Source: an uncultured Collinsella sp.
GTDB lineage: Bacteria; Actinomycetota; Coriobacteriia; Coriobacteriales; Coriobacteriaceae
Assembly (NCBI GenBank): GCA_902475825.1
Contig: CABSBA010000034.1
Span: 1 to 11,472, forward strand
Direction of reading: 5' to 3'
Length of the DNA stretch: 11,472 bases
Shown: positions 1 to 9,066 of the stretch, piece by piece
How the letters are laid out: the number at the start of each line of letters is the position of its first letter
Numbering within the stretch: the first letter of the stretch is position 1
The notes under the pieces: generated by a model
Told to the model about the DNA's origin: nothing
The model's database searches: none
The model's input: only the letters and a program-made list of their open reading frames with translations
Position numbers and translations under genes: made by a program

Positions 1-243
1 GACAAATTTGCCAAGTACGAGACCCGCGAGACCGCACTGGGCATGCCCTATGTTCCCGAGCATGCGGCGGCCTTGTTTAGCTGCCGTTTGATCGACACTG
101 TTGACGTGGGCACGCATCTGCTCTTTATTGGCGAGGTTGAGGATGCCGAGCGCCTGAGCAACGAGACGCCGCTCACCTACGATTACTACCATAAGGTCCT
201 GAAGGGCAAGACGCCTCCGAAGGCGTCCTCGTATCAAGGCTAG
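1..243 (+). CDS. Flavin reductase family protein, C-terminal fragment
   Basis: The reading frame is open from base 1 and ends at TAG 241-243, so only the last 80 residues are visible; the true start lies upstream of the window. The fragment contains a stretch reading GTHLLFIGEVEDAERLS followed by PLTYDYYHKVLKGKTPP. This matches the C-terminal end of FMN-binding flavin reductase (flavoredoxin / Hrb-type) domains, in which GTH...GEV..A is the last beta-hairpin of the split-barrel fold and the TY.YYH..KKGKTP tail is typical. Such proteins are cytosolic, bind FMN and pass electrons from NAD(P)H or to a rubredoxin. A rubredoxin gene follows 88 bp downstream with its own promoter, which fits an electron-transfer pair; in some clostridia the two domains are fused in one protein (Hrb). 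Family assignment is fairly safe; the exact acceptor is inference. Confidence 0.8.
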   Translation, partial: DKFAKYETRETALGMPYVPEHAAALFSCRLIDTVDVGTHLLFIGEVEDAERLSNETPLTYDYYHKVLKGKTPPKASSYQG

Positions 244-257
244 AAATGTTTTAAAAA

Positions 258-300
258 TACTTGCATTATATTATTGAGAACATATACTAATAAGCAAGTA
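258..300 (+). promoter_or_regulatory. Promoter of the rubredoxin gene, with flanking dyad
   Basis: This A+T-rich island in a G+C-rich region carries TTGCAT (261-266) and TATACT (283-288) separated by 16 bp, a good sigma70-type promoter pointing at the rubredoxin gene. A perfect 7-bp inverted repeat, TACTTGC (258-264) and GCAAGTA (294-300), brackets it: one arm covers the -35 box and the other the expected start point near 295. A repressor or redox regulator could bind there, but the match is short and no regulator family is recognised. Confidence 0.6.
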
Positions 301-331
301 CACCAGCAGTCACGTTCGAGAGGAGAACATC

Positions 332-475
332 ATGGCTGAGGAGAAGAAGACGTACAAGTTCGTTTGCGTCGTTTGTGGTTACGAGGTTGAGGTCGATACG
401 CCCGAGCTGCCCGAGGATTACGTGTGCCCGGTGTGCGGCGTCGGCCCCGATCAGTTTGAGCTCGTCGAGGAGTAA
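332..475 (+). CDS. Short rubredoxin
   Basis: This 47-residue protein has the rubredoxin iron site: a CVVCGY motif (Cys12, Cys15) and a CPVCG motif (Cys32, Cys35), followed by the usual GPDQFE tail. The four cysteines should bind one iron for one-electron transfer in the cytosol, probably with the upstream flavin reductase. It starts with ATG after AGGAG (321-325), six bases away. Two things differ from textbook rubredoxins of 52-54 residues: only 16 residues separate the two CxxC motifs instead of about 29, so the central loop is missing, and the usual Trp before the second motif is Tyr ([10 protein letters not shown]). The spacing is closer to rubredoxin-like domains in larger proteins. The gene is too short for many ORF callers, but promoter, RBS, motif and terminator all agree. 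Confidence 0.92.
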   Translation: MAEEKKTYKFVCVVCGYEVEVDTPELPEDYVCPVCGVGPDQFELVEE

Positions 476-516
476 CTCGCAGGCACACGGCGAAAGCCGA
501 ACATAGCTCTGTCCAA

Positions 517-551
517 GGACCCCGGTCGGATATCCCGGCCGGGGCCCTTTT
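517..551 (+). terminator. Intrinsic terminator after rubredoxin
   Basis: A G+C-rich stem pairs 517-529 with 535-547 (one G-T wobble at 526/538, one A-C mismatch at 519/545) around a 5-base loop, followed by TTTT at 548-551. It lies 41 bp after the rubredoxin stop and ends that transcript before the repeat array. Confidence 0.85.
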
Positions 552-619
552 CCTCCGTCCCCAAGGGATCACGGCTGCTGTTAGCCGATCCTGTCTGTTG
601 TGAGTCCGGCCGACCTCTG

Positions 620-756
620 GTCTTAATCTGTAACATCTAACGGCTCAAAACGGGTCTATCTGTTACAGATTGAGACAAACGGAGCTGTCCCTCGGAATGA
701 TCTCGATCTGTAACATCTAGACATCAAAAGCGGGTCTAGATGTTACAGATCGAGAC
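620..756. repeat. Hairpin-repeat array 1 (two 57-bp units)
   Basis: Units lie at 620-676 and 700-756, starts exactly 80 bp apart, with a 23-bp spacer (677-699). Each unit has left arm GTCTCRATCTGTAAC, a 27-bp centre and right arm GTTACAGATYGAGAC. The second unit is the best hairpin of the window: bases 701-722 pair perfectly with 734-755, leaving an 11-base loop with CAAAAG. The array sits between the rubredoxin terminator and the 3' end of the convergent transporter gene (stop at 784), so it could block read-through from either side, though no T-run follows the stems. Together with the terminator it accounts for the gap 476-783; the remaining bases show nothing. Confidence 0.9.
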
Positions 757-783
757 GTTTGCCTGGGTAGGTGCCCCGCCCCA

Positions 784-2040
784 TTACATTCCTGTCAACA
801 ACACGACATCGAGAATCGTCACGATGGCACCGATCCCTACGAGCAGCGCGGTGAGCGGGCGCGAGTTGGCGTATTTACCCATGACGCGGCGTGAGCTGGT
901 GAGCCGTATGAGCACAAAGACCGTAATCGGCAGCTGAAGCGACAGCAGTGCCTGACTCCAAATGAGACCCTCAAAAGGATTCGGGACGACCAGGCACGTC
1001 GCCACTGCGCCGACGAAGCAGGCCGCCACCCCGATTGAGGAATGTCGGTCGTGGATGTCGTATTCCTCGTCGAACATGCCCGCGGTGATGGTGCCCGCCG
1101 TCATGCCCGCCGTCACACTACTCGATATGCCCGCAAACAGCAGTGCCACCGCAAAGATGGTCGAGCTTGCCGGGCCCAGAATGGGGGAGAGTGTGGCCGC
1201 TGCGACGGCGAGGTCGTCTACGACCATGCCGTGAGCAAAGAAGGTCGTTGCGGCCAGGATGACCATGGCCGAGTTGATTGCCCAGCCCACGCCCATCGAA
1301 AAGAGCGTGTCGAAGAGTTCGTAGCGCAGACGTTCTTCGATAACCCGCTCGCCTTGGCCTTCGAAGTGCATGGATTGGATGACCTCGGAGTGCAGGAAGA
1401 GGTTGTGGGGCATAACGACCGCGCCTAGGACACTTACGATAATCGCGGCCGAGCCGGTGGGCATACTGGGTGTGATCCAGCTTGTGGCGGTTTGCGGCCA
1501 GTTGACCTTGACCAGCAGAAGCTCGGCTAAAAACGAAAGTCCTACCACGCCTACGAAGGCGATGATCCATCGCTCGGCGCGTTTGTAGGAGCTTGTCATG
1601 AGCATGGCAATCGATGCCGCCGCGACGATGACGCAGCCGGCGCGTACGGGCAGGCCAAAGAGCATTTGAAGCGCGATCGCACCGCCCAGGACTTCGGCCA
1701 TGGCGGTGGCGACCGTGGCTAGATACGCGCTGCCGAGTATCGCACGCCCGACGAGGCGGGGCAGGTGGCGCGTCGTGGCCTCGGCGAGACACATGCCCGT
1801 GGCGATGCCCAAGTGCGCCGCGTTGTGCTGCAGCACGATGAGCATGATCGTAGACAGCGTGACGATCCACAGCAGCGCGTAGCCAAACTGCGAGCCGGCG
1901 GCCATGTTGGAGGCCCAGTTGCCCGGGTCGATAAAGCCGACGGTCACGAGCAGTCCGGGGCCGATATGCCGTGCGATGTCTAGGCCTCCGTGACCTCCGG
2001 TGCGCGGGGAGCCAAAGTGATGTTTGAGATGGTTGAGCAT
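784..2040 (-). CDS. mntH: Nramp-family divalent metal transporter (MntH-like)
   Basis: The 418-residue protein is strongly hydrophobic, with about 11 membrane helices, and carries the two Nramp signatures. DPGN (residues 38-41) is in helix 1, and AVVMPHNLFLHS (from residue 207) is in helix 6. Asp38, Asn41, Ala207 and Met210 match the known metal-binding residues of bacterial Nramp structures; the methionine favours Mn2+/Fe2+ and disfavours Mg2+. It should import these ions with protons across the cytoplasmic membrane. Length agrees with E. coli MntH (about 412). The ATG at 2040 follows AGGAG (2047-2051 on the minus strand), six bases away. It is monocistronic, divergent from gltB and convergent with rubredoxin. 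Manganese import would fit oxidative-stress defence beside rubredoxin, but that link is inference. The symbol is by family; iron could be the main substrate. Confidence 0.93.
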   Translation of the reverse strand: MLNHLKHHFGSPRTGGHGGLDIARHIGPGLLVTVGFIDPGNWASNMAAGSQFGYALLWIVTLSTIMLIVLQHNAAHLGIATGMCLAEATTRHLPRLVGRAILGSAYLATVATAMAEVLGGAIALQMLFGLPVRAGCVIVAAASIAMLMTSSYKRAERWIIAFVGVVGLSFLAELLLVKVNWPQTATSWITPSMPTGSAAIIVSVLGAVVMPHNLFLHSEVIQSMHFEGQGERVIEERLRYELFDTLFSMGVGWAINSAMVILAATTFFAHGMVVDDLAVAAATLSPILGPASSTIFAVALLFAGISSSVTAGMTAGTITAGMFDEEYDIHDRHSSIGVAACFVGAVATCLVVPNPFEGLIWSQALLSLQLPITVFVLIRLTSSRRVMGKYANSRPLTALLVGIGAIVTILDVVLLTGM

Positions 2041-2076
2041 GGTGCGCTCCTGTGTGCCGTTTGTTTGACGCCGTAA

Positions 2077-2108
2077 AGGATACCCGTTTTAGGCCAAATA
2101 GTTAACTA
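2077..2108 (-). promoter_or_regulatory. Probable promoter and operator of the Nramp gene
   Basis: On the minus strand, TTAACT (2105-2100) and TATCCT (2082-2077) are spaced by 17 bp, each 4/6 to consensus, about 37 bp before the start codon. The -35 box lies inside a perfect 10-bp palindrome TAGTTAACTA (2099-2108), and the strand reads TTAGTCTTAGTTAACTA over the area, with repeated TTAG half-sites. DtxR/MntR-family regulators use TTAG..CTAA-like operators, so metal-dependent repression is plausible. The match is loose and no regulator gene is in the window. Confidence 0.45.
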
Positions 2109-2162
2109 AGACTAACAAGATTGTTGTATTTGAATGGGATGGTGAAAGGGGGCTGCCGAAAT

Positions 2163-2379
2163 GTCTTGGTCTGTAACAACTAGGGATGGAAATTGGGTCT
2201 AGGTGTTACAGATCGAGACAGGAAGAAATGGCCCTATGGAATGTCTCGATCTGTAACAGCTGACCGCCAAAACCGGCCCTTCGTGTTACAGATTGAGACA
2301 TTCGGAACCGTCTCTCGAAAACATCTCAATCTGTAACAGTTAGTCGTCGAAATTGGGTCTTCCTGTTACAGATTGAGAT
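2163..2379. repeat. Hairpin-repeat array 2 (three 57-bp units)
   Basis: Units lie at 2163-2219, 2243-2299 and 2323-2379, starts exactly 80 bp apart, with two 23-bp spacers. All keep the invariant CTGTAAC and GTTACAG arm cores. The third unit has A/T at its outermost pair instead of the usual G/C, a compensated change. The array lies in the divergent region between the Nramp gene (start 2040) and gltB (start 2564), about 55 bp beyond the Nramp promoter and 184 bp ahead of the gltB start, so it could insulate the two promoters or be carried on a leader. No T-run follows the stems. Confidence 0.9.
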
Positions 2380-2473
2380 GTTTGAAGCGGTGAGTTTACG
2401 GGCCGAACCATGGATCCTTGCTGTCGCCCTTGAGCTCGGCGGCACCCACTCGCGGGTCGCGCGTTACGCGATT

Positions 2474-2521
2474 GTTTCGAAACGGGTGGGAAACACAACG
2501 GGCCGGCGATGCCCCTAGTAT
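2474..2521 (+). promoter_or_regulatory. Candidate activator site and promoter of gltBD
   Basis: A perfect palindrome GTTTCGAAAC (2474-2483) overlaps two direct GAAAC repeats (2479-2483 and 2490-2494) separated by six bases, an 11-bp period. About 20 bp further on, TAGTAT (2516-2521) could be a -10 box; no good -35 is visible at the right distance. GAAAC-n6 repeats resemble half-sites of actinobacterial GlnR, and 11-bp direct repeats are common for OmpR-type regulators. An activator-dependent gltBD promoter is therefore reasonable but unproven. Confidence 0.35.
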
Positions 2522-2557
2522 GCCTATTCAACTGACTGTCAAAATATCTAGGGGAGG
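2512..2557 (+). promoter_or_regulatory. Inverted repeat over the gltB ribosome binding site
   Basis: CCCCTAG (2512-2518) is perfectly complementary to CTAGGGG (2548-2554), whose last bases are part of the gltB Shine-Dalgarno run GGGGAGG (2551-2557). In an RNA that includes both arms, the stem would hide the ribosome binding site. If transcription starts after 2521, as the TAGTAT reading would imply, the left arm is not in the RNA and the repeat would matter only as DNA. Confidence 0.35.
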
Positions 2558-2563
2558 ATCGCG

Positions 2564-5500
2564 ATGCAGGCAGATTCCGCTCAGCAGCAGGGCCTTTATC
2601 GCCCCGAATTCGACCACGATGCATGTGGCATCGGCGCGCTTGCCGATATCAACGGTGAGCGTCATCACCAGATTCTGGACGATGCGCTGTCCATTCTGGT
2701 CAACTTGGAGCACCGCGGCGGCACGGGACTCGAGAAGAACACCGGCGACGGCGCCGGCATCCTGTTCCAGGTTCCGCATCACTTTTTTCGAAAAGAGGCT
2801 CAAAAGTGCGGCCAGATTCTGCCGGCAGAGGGCGACTATGGCGTGGCCATGCTGTTCTTTCCACAGGACGACAAGGGCGTAGAGGATGCCCGCCGCGTGT
2901 TTGAGGAGGGCTGCGCCGAGGCTGGCGTGCCGCTGCTCTTTTGGCGCGAGGTGCCGGTCGACCCGCACGATCTGGGCGAGACGGCCCGCGCCTGCATGCC
3001 TACCATCCTGCAGGCCTTTCTGGGTCGCCCCGACGACACGCCGGCGGGCGACGCCTTCGAGCGCCGTCTGTATGTGTGCCGCCGCACCATCGAAAAGAAG
3101 GCCGATGCCGAGTTTGCCCTGCGCGACAAGATCTTCTATGTGTGCTCCATGAGCTCGCGCACCATCGTGTACAAGGGCATGCTTGTTGCCACGCAGATGC
3201 GCCGCTTCTTCATCGACCTCAACGACGCCGCCGTCAAGACGGCCGTGGCGCTCGTCCACTCGCGCTACTCCACCAACACCACGCCCAGCTGGGAGCGCGC
3301 GCACCCCAACCGCTTTATCATCCACAACGGCGAGATCAACACCCTCAAGGGCAACGTCAACTGGATCCGCGCCCGCGAACCCAACCTGTACAGCCCCGTG
3401 TTGCAGCACGATCTTGAGCGCGTGATGCCCATCATCAACCGCGAGGGTTCTGACTCCGCGATTTTGGACAACGTGCTCGAGTTTTTGGTCATGAACGGCC
3501 GTCCGCTCACGCGCGCCGCATCCATGCTGCTGCCCGAGCCGTGGGACCACAACGACAGCCTGAGTGAGGAGCGCCGCGCCTACGATGCCTACCAGTCCAT
3601 GCTCATGGAGCCGTGGGATGGCCCGGCGGCCATCGCCTTTACCGACGGTCGCACGCTGGGTGCCGCCCTCGACCGCAACGGCCTGCGTCCCGCCCGCTAC
3701 TATGTGACGCGCGACGGCCGCTTTATGCTGGCAAGCGAGGTGGGCACCATCGAGGTGAGCCCCGAGAACATCCTGACGAGCGGCTGTCTGGGGCCGGGCC
3801 AGATGCTCGAGGTCGACTTTGCCCGCGGGCGCGTCATCTACAACGACGAGCTGCGCGCCCGTTACGCCAAGGAAAAACCCTACCGCGACTGGATTGCCGA
3901 GGAGACGCTGACCGTTGACGCGCTCGATGAGCCCGTTGCGGCAACGCCCGCCGAGGACGCCGAGGTGCCCGCCGCCGTGCGCATGGCCAAGCTCGGCTAC
4001 CACTGGGATGACGTCGACGAGGTCGTGCGCCCCATGGCCCAGCAGGGCAAGGCGCCGCTCGCCTCGATGGGCATCGATGTGCCGCTGGCCTGTCTGTCCA
4101 AGAAGACGCGTTCGTTCTTTGACTACTTCTATCAGCTGTTCGCCCAGGTCACGAATCCGCCGATCGATGCCCTACGCGAGCACATGGTGACTTCGACCAC
4201 GCTCTATCTGGGCAACCACGGCAACCTGCTCGAGGATTCCCGCACGGCCTGCCAGCTGGTGCGCTTGGAGCGCCCGTTGCTCAACGAGGAGGAGTTCGAG
4301 CGTATCTGCGCCATCGACCGCGTGGGCTTTAAGACCCGCCGCTTCCGTGCCGTCTACCGCCGCGATGCCGGCGAGGGCGCGCTGCAGGCTGCGCTCAAGC
4401 AGCTTGCCGAGGACGTTGAGGCTGCGGTCCGCGACGGCGTGAACATCGTGGTGTTGAGCGATCGTGCCGCTGCGGGCGAGGTGCCCGTGCCGTCGCTGCT
4501 CGCCGTGGGCTGCGTGCACAATCACCTGATCCGCGCCGGCGTGCGCACCTTTGCCGATATCGTGGTGGAGTGCGGCGATGCCGTGTCCCCGCATGACTTT
4601 GCGGCACTGGTGGGCTACTCCGCGAGTGGCATCTATCCGTACAACGCACATGCGTGCATCCGAGATCTGGCGGCACGCGGCGACCTGGACGTGACGGCCG
4701 AGCAGGGCATCGCCAACTACAACAAGGCTGCGACCGCCGGCATCGTCTCCATCATGTCCAAGATGGGCATCTCCACGGTGCAGAGCTACCATTCGGCGCA
4801 GATCTTCGAGGCCGTGGGCTTTACGCCGGAGTTCGTCAACGCGTACTTTGCCGGCACGGTGAGCCGTGTGGGCGGTATGGGTGTCGAGGACGTTGAGCGC
4901 GAGCAAAACGAGCGCTACGACGCCGCGCTCGCCATCCTTAAGAGCCCGGCTCCCGATCAGCTGCCCACACTGGGCCTGACCAAGTGGCGCCCGCTCGGCG
5001 GCGAGGATCACCTGATCGATCCGCAGACCGTCTACTTGCTGCAGACCGCCTGCCGTGAGGACAGCTACGACACCTTTAAGGAGTACAGCGACCGCCTGCA
5101 CCGCACCGGCCGTGCCGTGCGCCTGCGCGACTTGCTCGACTTTGATGCCAGCGGCCGCACTCCGGTGGCGCTCGACGAGGTGGAGCCTGCGTTCAACATC
5201 GTCCGCCGCTTTAACACCGGCGCCATGTCGTATGGCTCCATCAGCAAAGAGGCGCACGAGTGCATGGCTATCGCCATGAACCGCCTGCATGGCCGTTCCA
5301 ACTCGGGCGAGGGCGGCGAGGATCCGCGTCGCGAGACCCCGCTGGCCAACGGCGACTCCAAGAACTCCGCGATCAAGCAGGTGGCAAGTGCGCGCTTTGG
5401 CGTGACGAGCCGCTATCTTTGCAGCGCCTTCGAGATTCAGATTAAGATGGCCCAGGGCGCCAAGCCCGGCGAGGGCGGCCACCTGCCCGGCAAGAAGGTC

Positions 5501-7264
5501 TACCCCTGGATTGCCGAGGTCCGTCAGTCCACGCCCGGCATCGGCCTGATCTCGCCTCCGCCGCACCACGACATCTACTCCATCGAGGACCTGGCAGAAC
5601 TGATCTTTGACCTTAAGAACGCCAACCCCGGCGCGCGCGTGTCGGTCAAGCTGGTCAGCGAGGCCGGCGTCGGCACCATCGCCACTGGTGTTGCCAAGGG
5701 CGCTGCCGACAAGATTTTGATCAGCGGCCACAACGGCGGCTCGGGTGCCGCGGCGCGCGATTCCATCTGGCATGCGGGCCTGCCGCTGGAGCTCGGTCTT
5801 GCCGAGGCCCAGCAGACGCTGCTGCAAAACGGCCTGCGCTCGCGCGTGGTGCTCGAGGCCGACGGCAAGCTCATGGACGGCACCGACGTCGCCGTCGCCT
5901 GCTTGCTGGGCGCCGAGGAGTTTGGCTTTGCGACCATGCCGCTCATCTCCATGGGCTGCCTCATGCAGCGCGACTGCCAGCAGGATACCTGCCCGGCCGG
6001 CATCGCTACGCAAAACTGCCGCCTGCGCCGTGGCTTCCGCGGCAAGCCCGAGCACGTCGAGCACTTTATGCTCTTTGTTGCCGAGCAGCTGCGCGAGGTC
6101 ATGGCGAGCCTGGGCTTCCGCACCGTCGACGAGATGGTCGGCCATCCCGAGTGCTTGCGTCAGATCGAGGTCCCGGGCAACCGTAAGGCCAACCTGCTCG
6201 ATCTGTCGCCCGTGCTGGCGAGCGCGACCTGCGAGTTCGGTGCCCATATCCCGGGTGCCGACGGTCGCCACTTCCTGCCGCAGATGGCCGCGGACAGCGA
6301 GCTCGACAAGACGCTCGACTCCACGTTGTTTGTGCCCTATACGGCCGATGCCCGTGCGCACCTGCGTCCGATTCGCTTCCGCGCCGATATCGCCAACGTC
6401 AACCGCTGCGTGGGCACTATCCTGGGCAACGCGGTGACCAAGGCGCATCCCGAGGGTCTGCCCGCCGGCTCCATCACCATCGATTGCGATGGTTCGGCCG
6501 GTCAGAGCTTTGGCGCCTTCCTGCCGCGCGGCATTACGCTTAACGTGTGCGGCGACGCCAACGACTACTTTGGCAAGGGCCTTTCGGGCGGCGAGGTGTC
6601 GGTGCGCCCCAACCCGCATGCGACCTACAAGTTCGACGAGAACATCATCGTGGGCAACGTTGCGTTCTTTGGCGCCACGAGCGGCCGTGGCTTCATTAAC
6701 GGTCTGGCCGGCCAGCGTTTTGCCGTGCGCAACTCCGGTGCCACCGTGGTGGTCGAGGGCTGCGGCAACCATGGCTGCGAGTACATGACGGGCGGCCTGG
6801 CGCTCATCCTGGGCGAGGTCGGGCAGAACTTCGCCGCCGGTATGACGGGCGGCGTGGCCTATGTCTTTGACCAGTACGGCACGCTCGATGCCCGTGTGAA
6901 CCACGAGAGCGTTGAGCTCAAGGCCCCGACGGCCGGCGAGTTGGCGCAGATTCGCGAGCTCATCCAGGAGCACGTGGACGCGACGCAGAGCCCGCGCGGC
7001 ATTAAGCTGCTCTACAGCTTCGACTCGATGAGCAAGCACTTTGTGAAGGTCATTCCGACCGAGTACGAGCGCGTGCTGGCGATTGTCGCTGCGGGTGAGG
7101 CTACCGGCAAGACGCATGCGCAGGCAGAGGAGCTGGCGTTTGACATTGTGACCGGTCGCGCGAGTGCCGCGGATGTCGCTCGCTTCGATGCCGCGGACGG
7201 TGCTGCGGGCGCTGCGTCCATGGTCGCTACCGGTTCTGTTGCTTCGACCAAGAAGGAGGCGTAA
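2564..7264 (+). CDS. gltB: Glutamate synthase (NADPH) large subunit
   Basis: The 1566-residue protein is a full-length GltB (E. coli about 1,500). Cys21 in DACGIG is the N-terminal nucleophile of a class II glutamine amidotransferase domain (about 21-430), so the first 20 residues are a propeptide removed on maturation. A linking central domain follows (TNPPID near 530), then the FMN-binding synthase domain with GEGGEDP (915-921) and SGHNGGSG (1054-1061). Cys1132, Cys1138 and Cys1143 have the CX5CX4C spacing of the 3Fe-4S cluster. The C-terminal GXGXG beta-helix runs from about 1305 to 1500. It hydrolyses glutamine, channels the ammonia and reductively aminates 2-oxoglutarate, giving two glutamates, in the cytosol with GltD. 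ATG follows GGAGG (2553-2557) by six bases. gltD starts five bases after the stop. An Ala/Gly/Ser-rich tail of about 35 residues follows the last domain. Confidence 0.98.
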   Translation: MQADSAQQQGLYRPEFDHDACGIGALADINGERHHQILDDALSILVNLEHRGGTGLEKNTGDGAGILFQVPHHFFRKEAQKCGQILPAEGDYGVAMLFFPQDDKGVEDARRVFEEGCAEAGVPLLFWREVPVDPHDLGETARACMPTILQAFLGRPDDTPAGDAFERRLYVCRRTIEKKADAEFALRDKIFYVCSMSSRTIVYKGMLVATQMRRFFIDLNDAAVKTAVALVHSRYSTNTTPSWERAHPNRFIIHNGEINTLKGNVNWIRAREPNLYSPVLQHDLERVMPIINREGSDSAILDNVLEFLVMNGRPLTRAASMLLPEPWDHNDSLSEERRAYDAYQSMLMEPWDGPAAIAFTDGRTLGAALDRNGLRPARYYVTRDGRFMLASEVGTIEVSPENILTSGCLGPGQMLEVDFARGRVIYNDELRARYAKEKPYRDWIAEETLTVDALDEPVAATPAEDAEVPAAVRMAKLGYHWDDVDEVVRPMAQQGKAPLASMGIDVPLACLSKKTRSFFDYFYQLFAQVTNPPIDALREHMVTSTTLYLGNHGNLLEDSRTACQLVRLERPLLNEEEFERICAIDRVGFKTRRFRAVYRRDAGEGALQAALKQLAEDVEAAVRDGVNIVVLSDRAAAGEVPVPSLLAVGCVHNHLIRAGVRTFADIVVECGDAVSPHDFAALVGYSASGIYPYNAHACIRDLAARGDLDVTAEQGIANYNKAATAGIVSIMSKMGISTVQSYHSAQIFEAVGFTPEFVNAYFAGTVSRVGGMGVEDVEREQNERYDAALAILKSPAPDQLPTLGLTKWRPLGGEDHLIDPQTVYLLQTACREDSYDTFKEYSDRLHRTGRAVRLRDLLDFDASGRTPVALDEVEPAFNIVRRFNTGAMSYGSISKEAHECMAIAMNRLHGRSNSGEGGEDPRRETPLANGDSKNSAIKQVASARFGVTSRYLCSAFEIQIKMAQGAKPGEGGHLPGKKVYPWIAEVRQSTPGIGLISPPPHHDIYSIEDLAELIFDLKNANPGARVSVKLVSEAGVGTIATGVAKGAADKILISGHNGGSGAAARDSIWHAGLPLELGLAEAQQTLLQNGLRSRVVLEADGKLMDGTDVAVACLLGAEEFGFATMPLISMGCLMQRDCQQDTCPAGIATQNCRLRRGFRGKPEHVEHFMLFVAEQLREVMASLGFRTVDEMVGHPECLRQIEVPGNRKANLLDLSPVLASATCEFGAHIPGADGRHFLPQMAADSELDKTLDSTLFVPYTADARAHLRPIRFRADIANVNRCVGTILGNAVTKAHPEGLPAGSITIDCDGSAGQSFGAFLPRGITLNVCGDANDYFGKGLSGGEVSVRPNPHATYKFDENIIVGNVAFFGATSGRGFINGLAGQRFAVRNSGATVVVEGCGNHGCEYMTGGLALILGEVGQNFAAGMTGGVAYVFDQYGTLDARVNHESVELKAPTAGELAQIRELIQEHVDATQSPRGIKLLYSFDSMSKHFVKVIPTEYERVLAIVAAGEATGKTHAQAEELAFDIVTGRASAADVARFDAADGAAGAASMVATGSVASTKKEA

Positions 7265-7269
7265 GTGCC

Positions 7270-8751
<1,482 letters not shown>

Positions 8752-8753
8752 GA

Positions 8754-8812
8754 CAGTCATTCAAGAGCGTCCCTAACGACTAGTCATTGGGGACGCTCTT
8801 GACGTTTGACTG
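8754..8812 (+). terminator. Strong hairpin after gltD, probable (bidirectional) terminator
   Basis: A perfect 13-bp stem pairs 8761-8773 with 8790-8802; an outer CAGTCA/TGACTG stem (8754-8759 with 8807-8812) extends it across a small internal loop. The apical loop contains the 8-bp palindrome GACTAGTC. It starts three bases after the gltD stop, as expected for the operon end. No proper T-run follows (only CGTTT), so it may need Rho, act as an RNA 3' end protector, or be a separate repeat family. Confidence 0.6.
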
Positions 8813-9066
8813 CTCATTTGCTGACGTGCAGGCTCGCGGCACCTTGCTGTTTTCGTGATGGCTGCGGCTGGCAAGCTCAAAATCTCTGTTTATTTGCCTA
8901 TGTTTAACTGGGGTTTTGCTTTGGTATAACGTATCGGTCAAGCGTCCCGTCAAGTATTCGGTCAGCATCTGGTTTGCAGCCTTATGCCCATTTCGCCCGC
9001 GTTGGCGGCGACCACCGGCCCGCCTCGTAAGCTCAAATTGAGGTTCATCAGTTTGAGGAGGATGCC
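8813..9066 (+). other. Promoter and leader region of the 235-residue protein gene
   Basis: With the hairpin before it, this makes a gene-free stretch of 315 bp. An extended -10 promoter stands out: TATAAC at 8925-8930 preceded by TG at 8922-8923, with TTTAAC (8903-8908) as a weak -35 at 16 bp. Transcription would start near 8937. There, three related 12-bp units begin at 8937, 8949 and 8961 (GTCAAG, GTCAAG, GTCAGC). The leader is then about 130 bases. Near its end CTCAAA (9032-9037) can pair with TTTGAG (9052-9057), which touches the GAGGAGG ribosome binding site (9055-9061). No convincing leader peptide, tRNA or riboswitch is seen. Confidence 0.5.

Noticed and set aside
620..756. Repeat units of array 1 as ordinary intrinsic terminators for the convergent genes
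   Set aside because: The stems are not followed by T-runs on either strand and the same units occur in divergent and upstream regions, so termination cannot be their general job.
2528..4003. 491-residue open frame antisense to gltB and its leader
   Set aside because: Shadow frame created by codon bias of gltB; no motif or ribosome binding site supports it.
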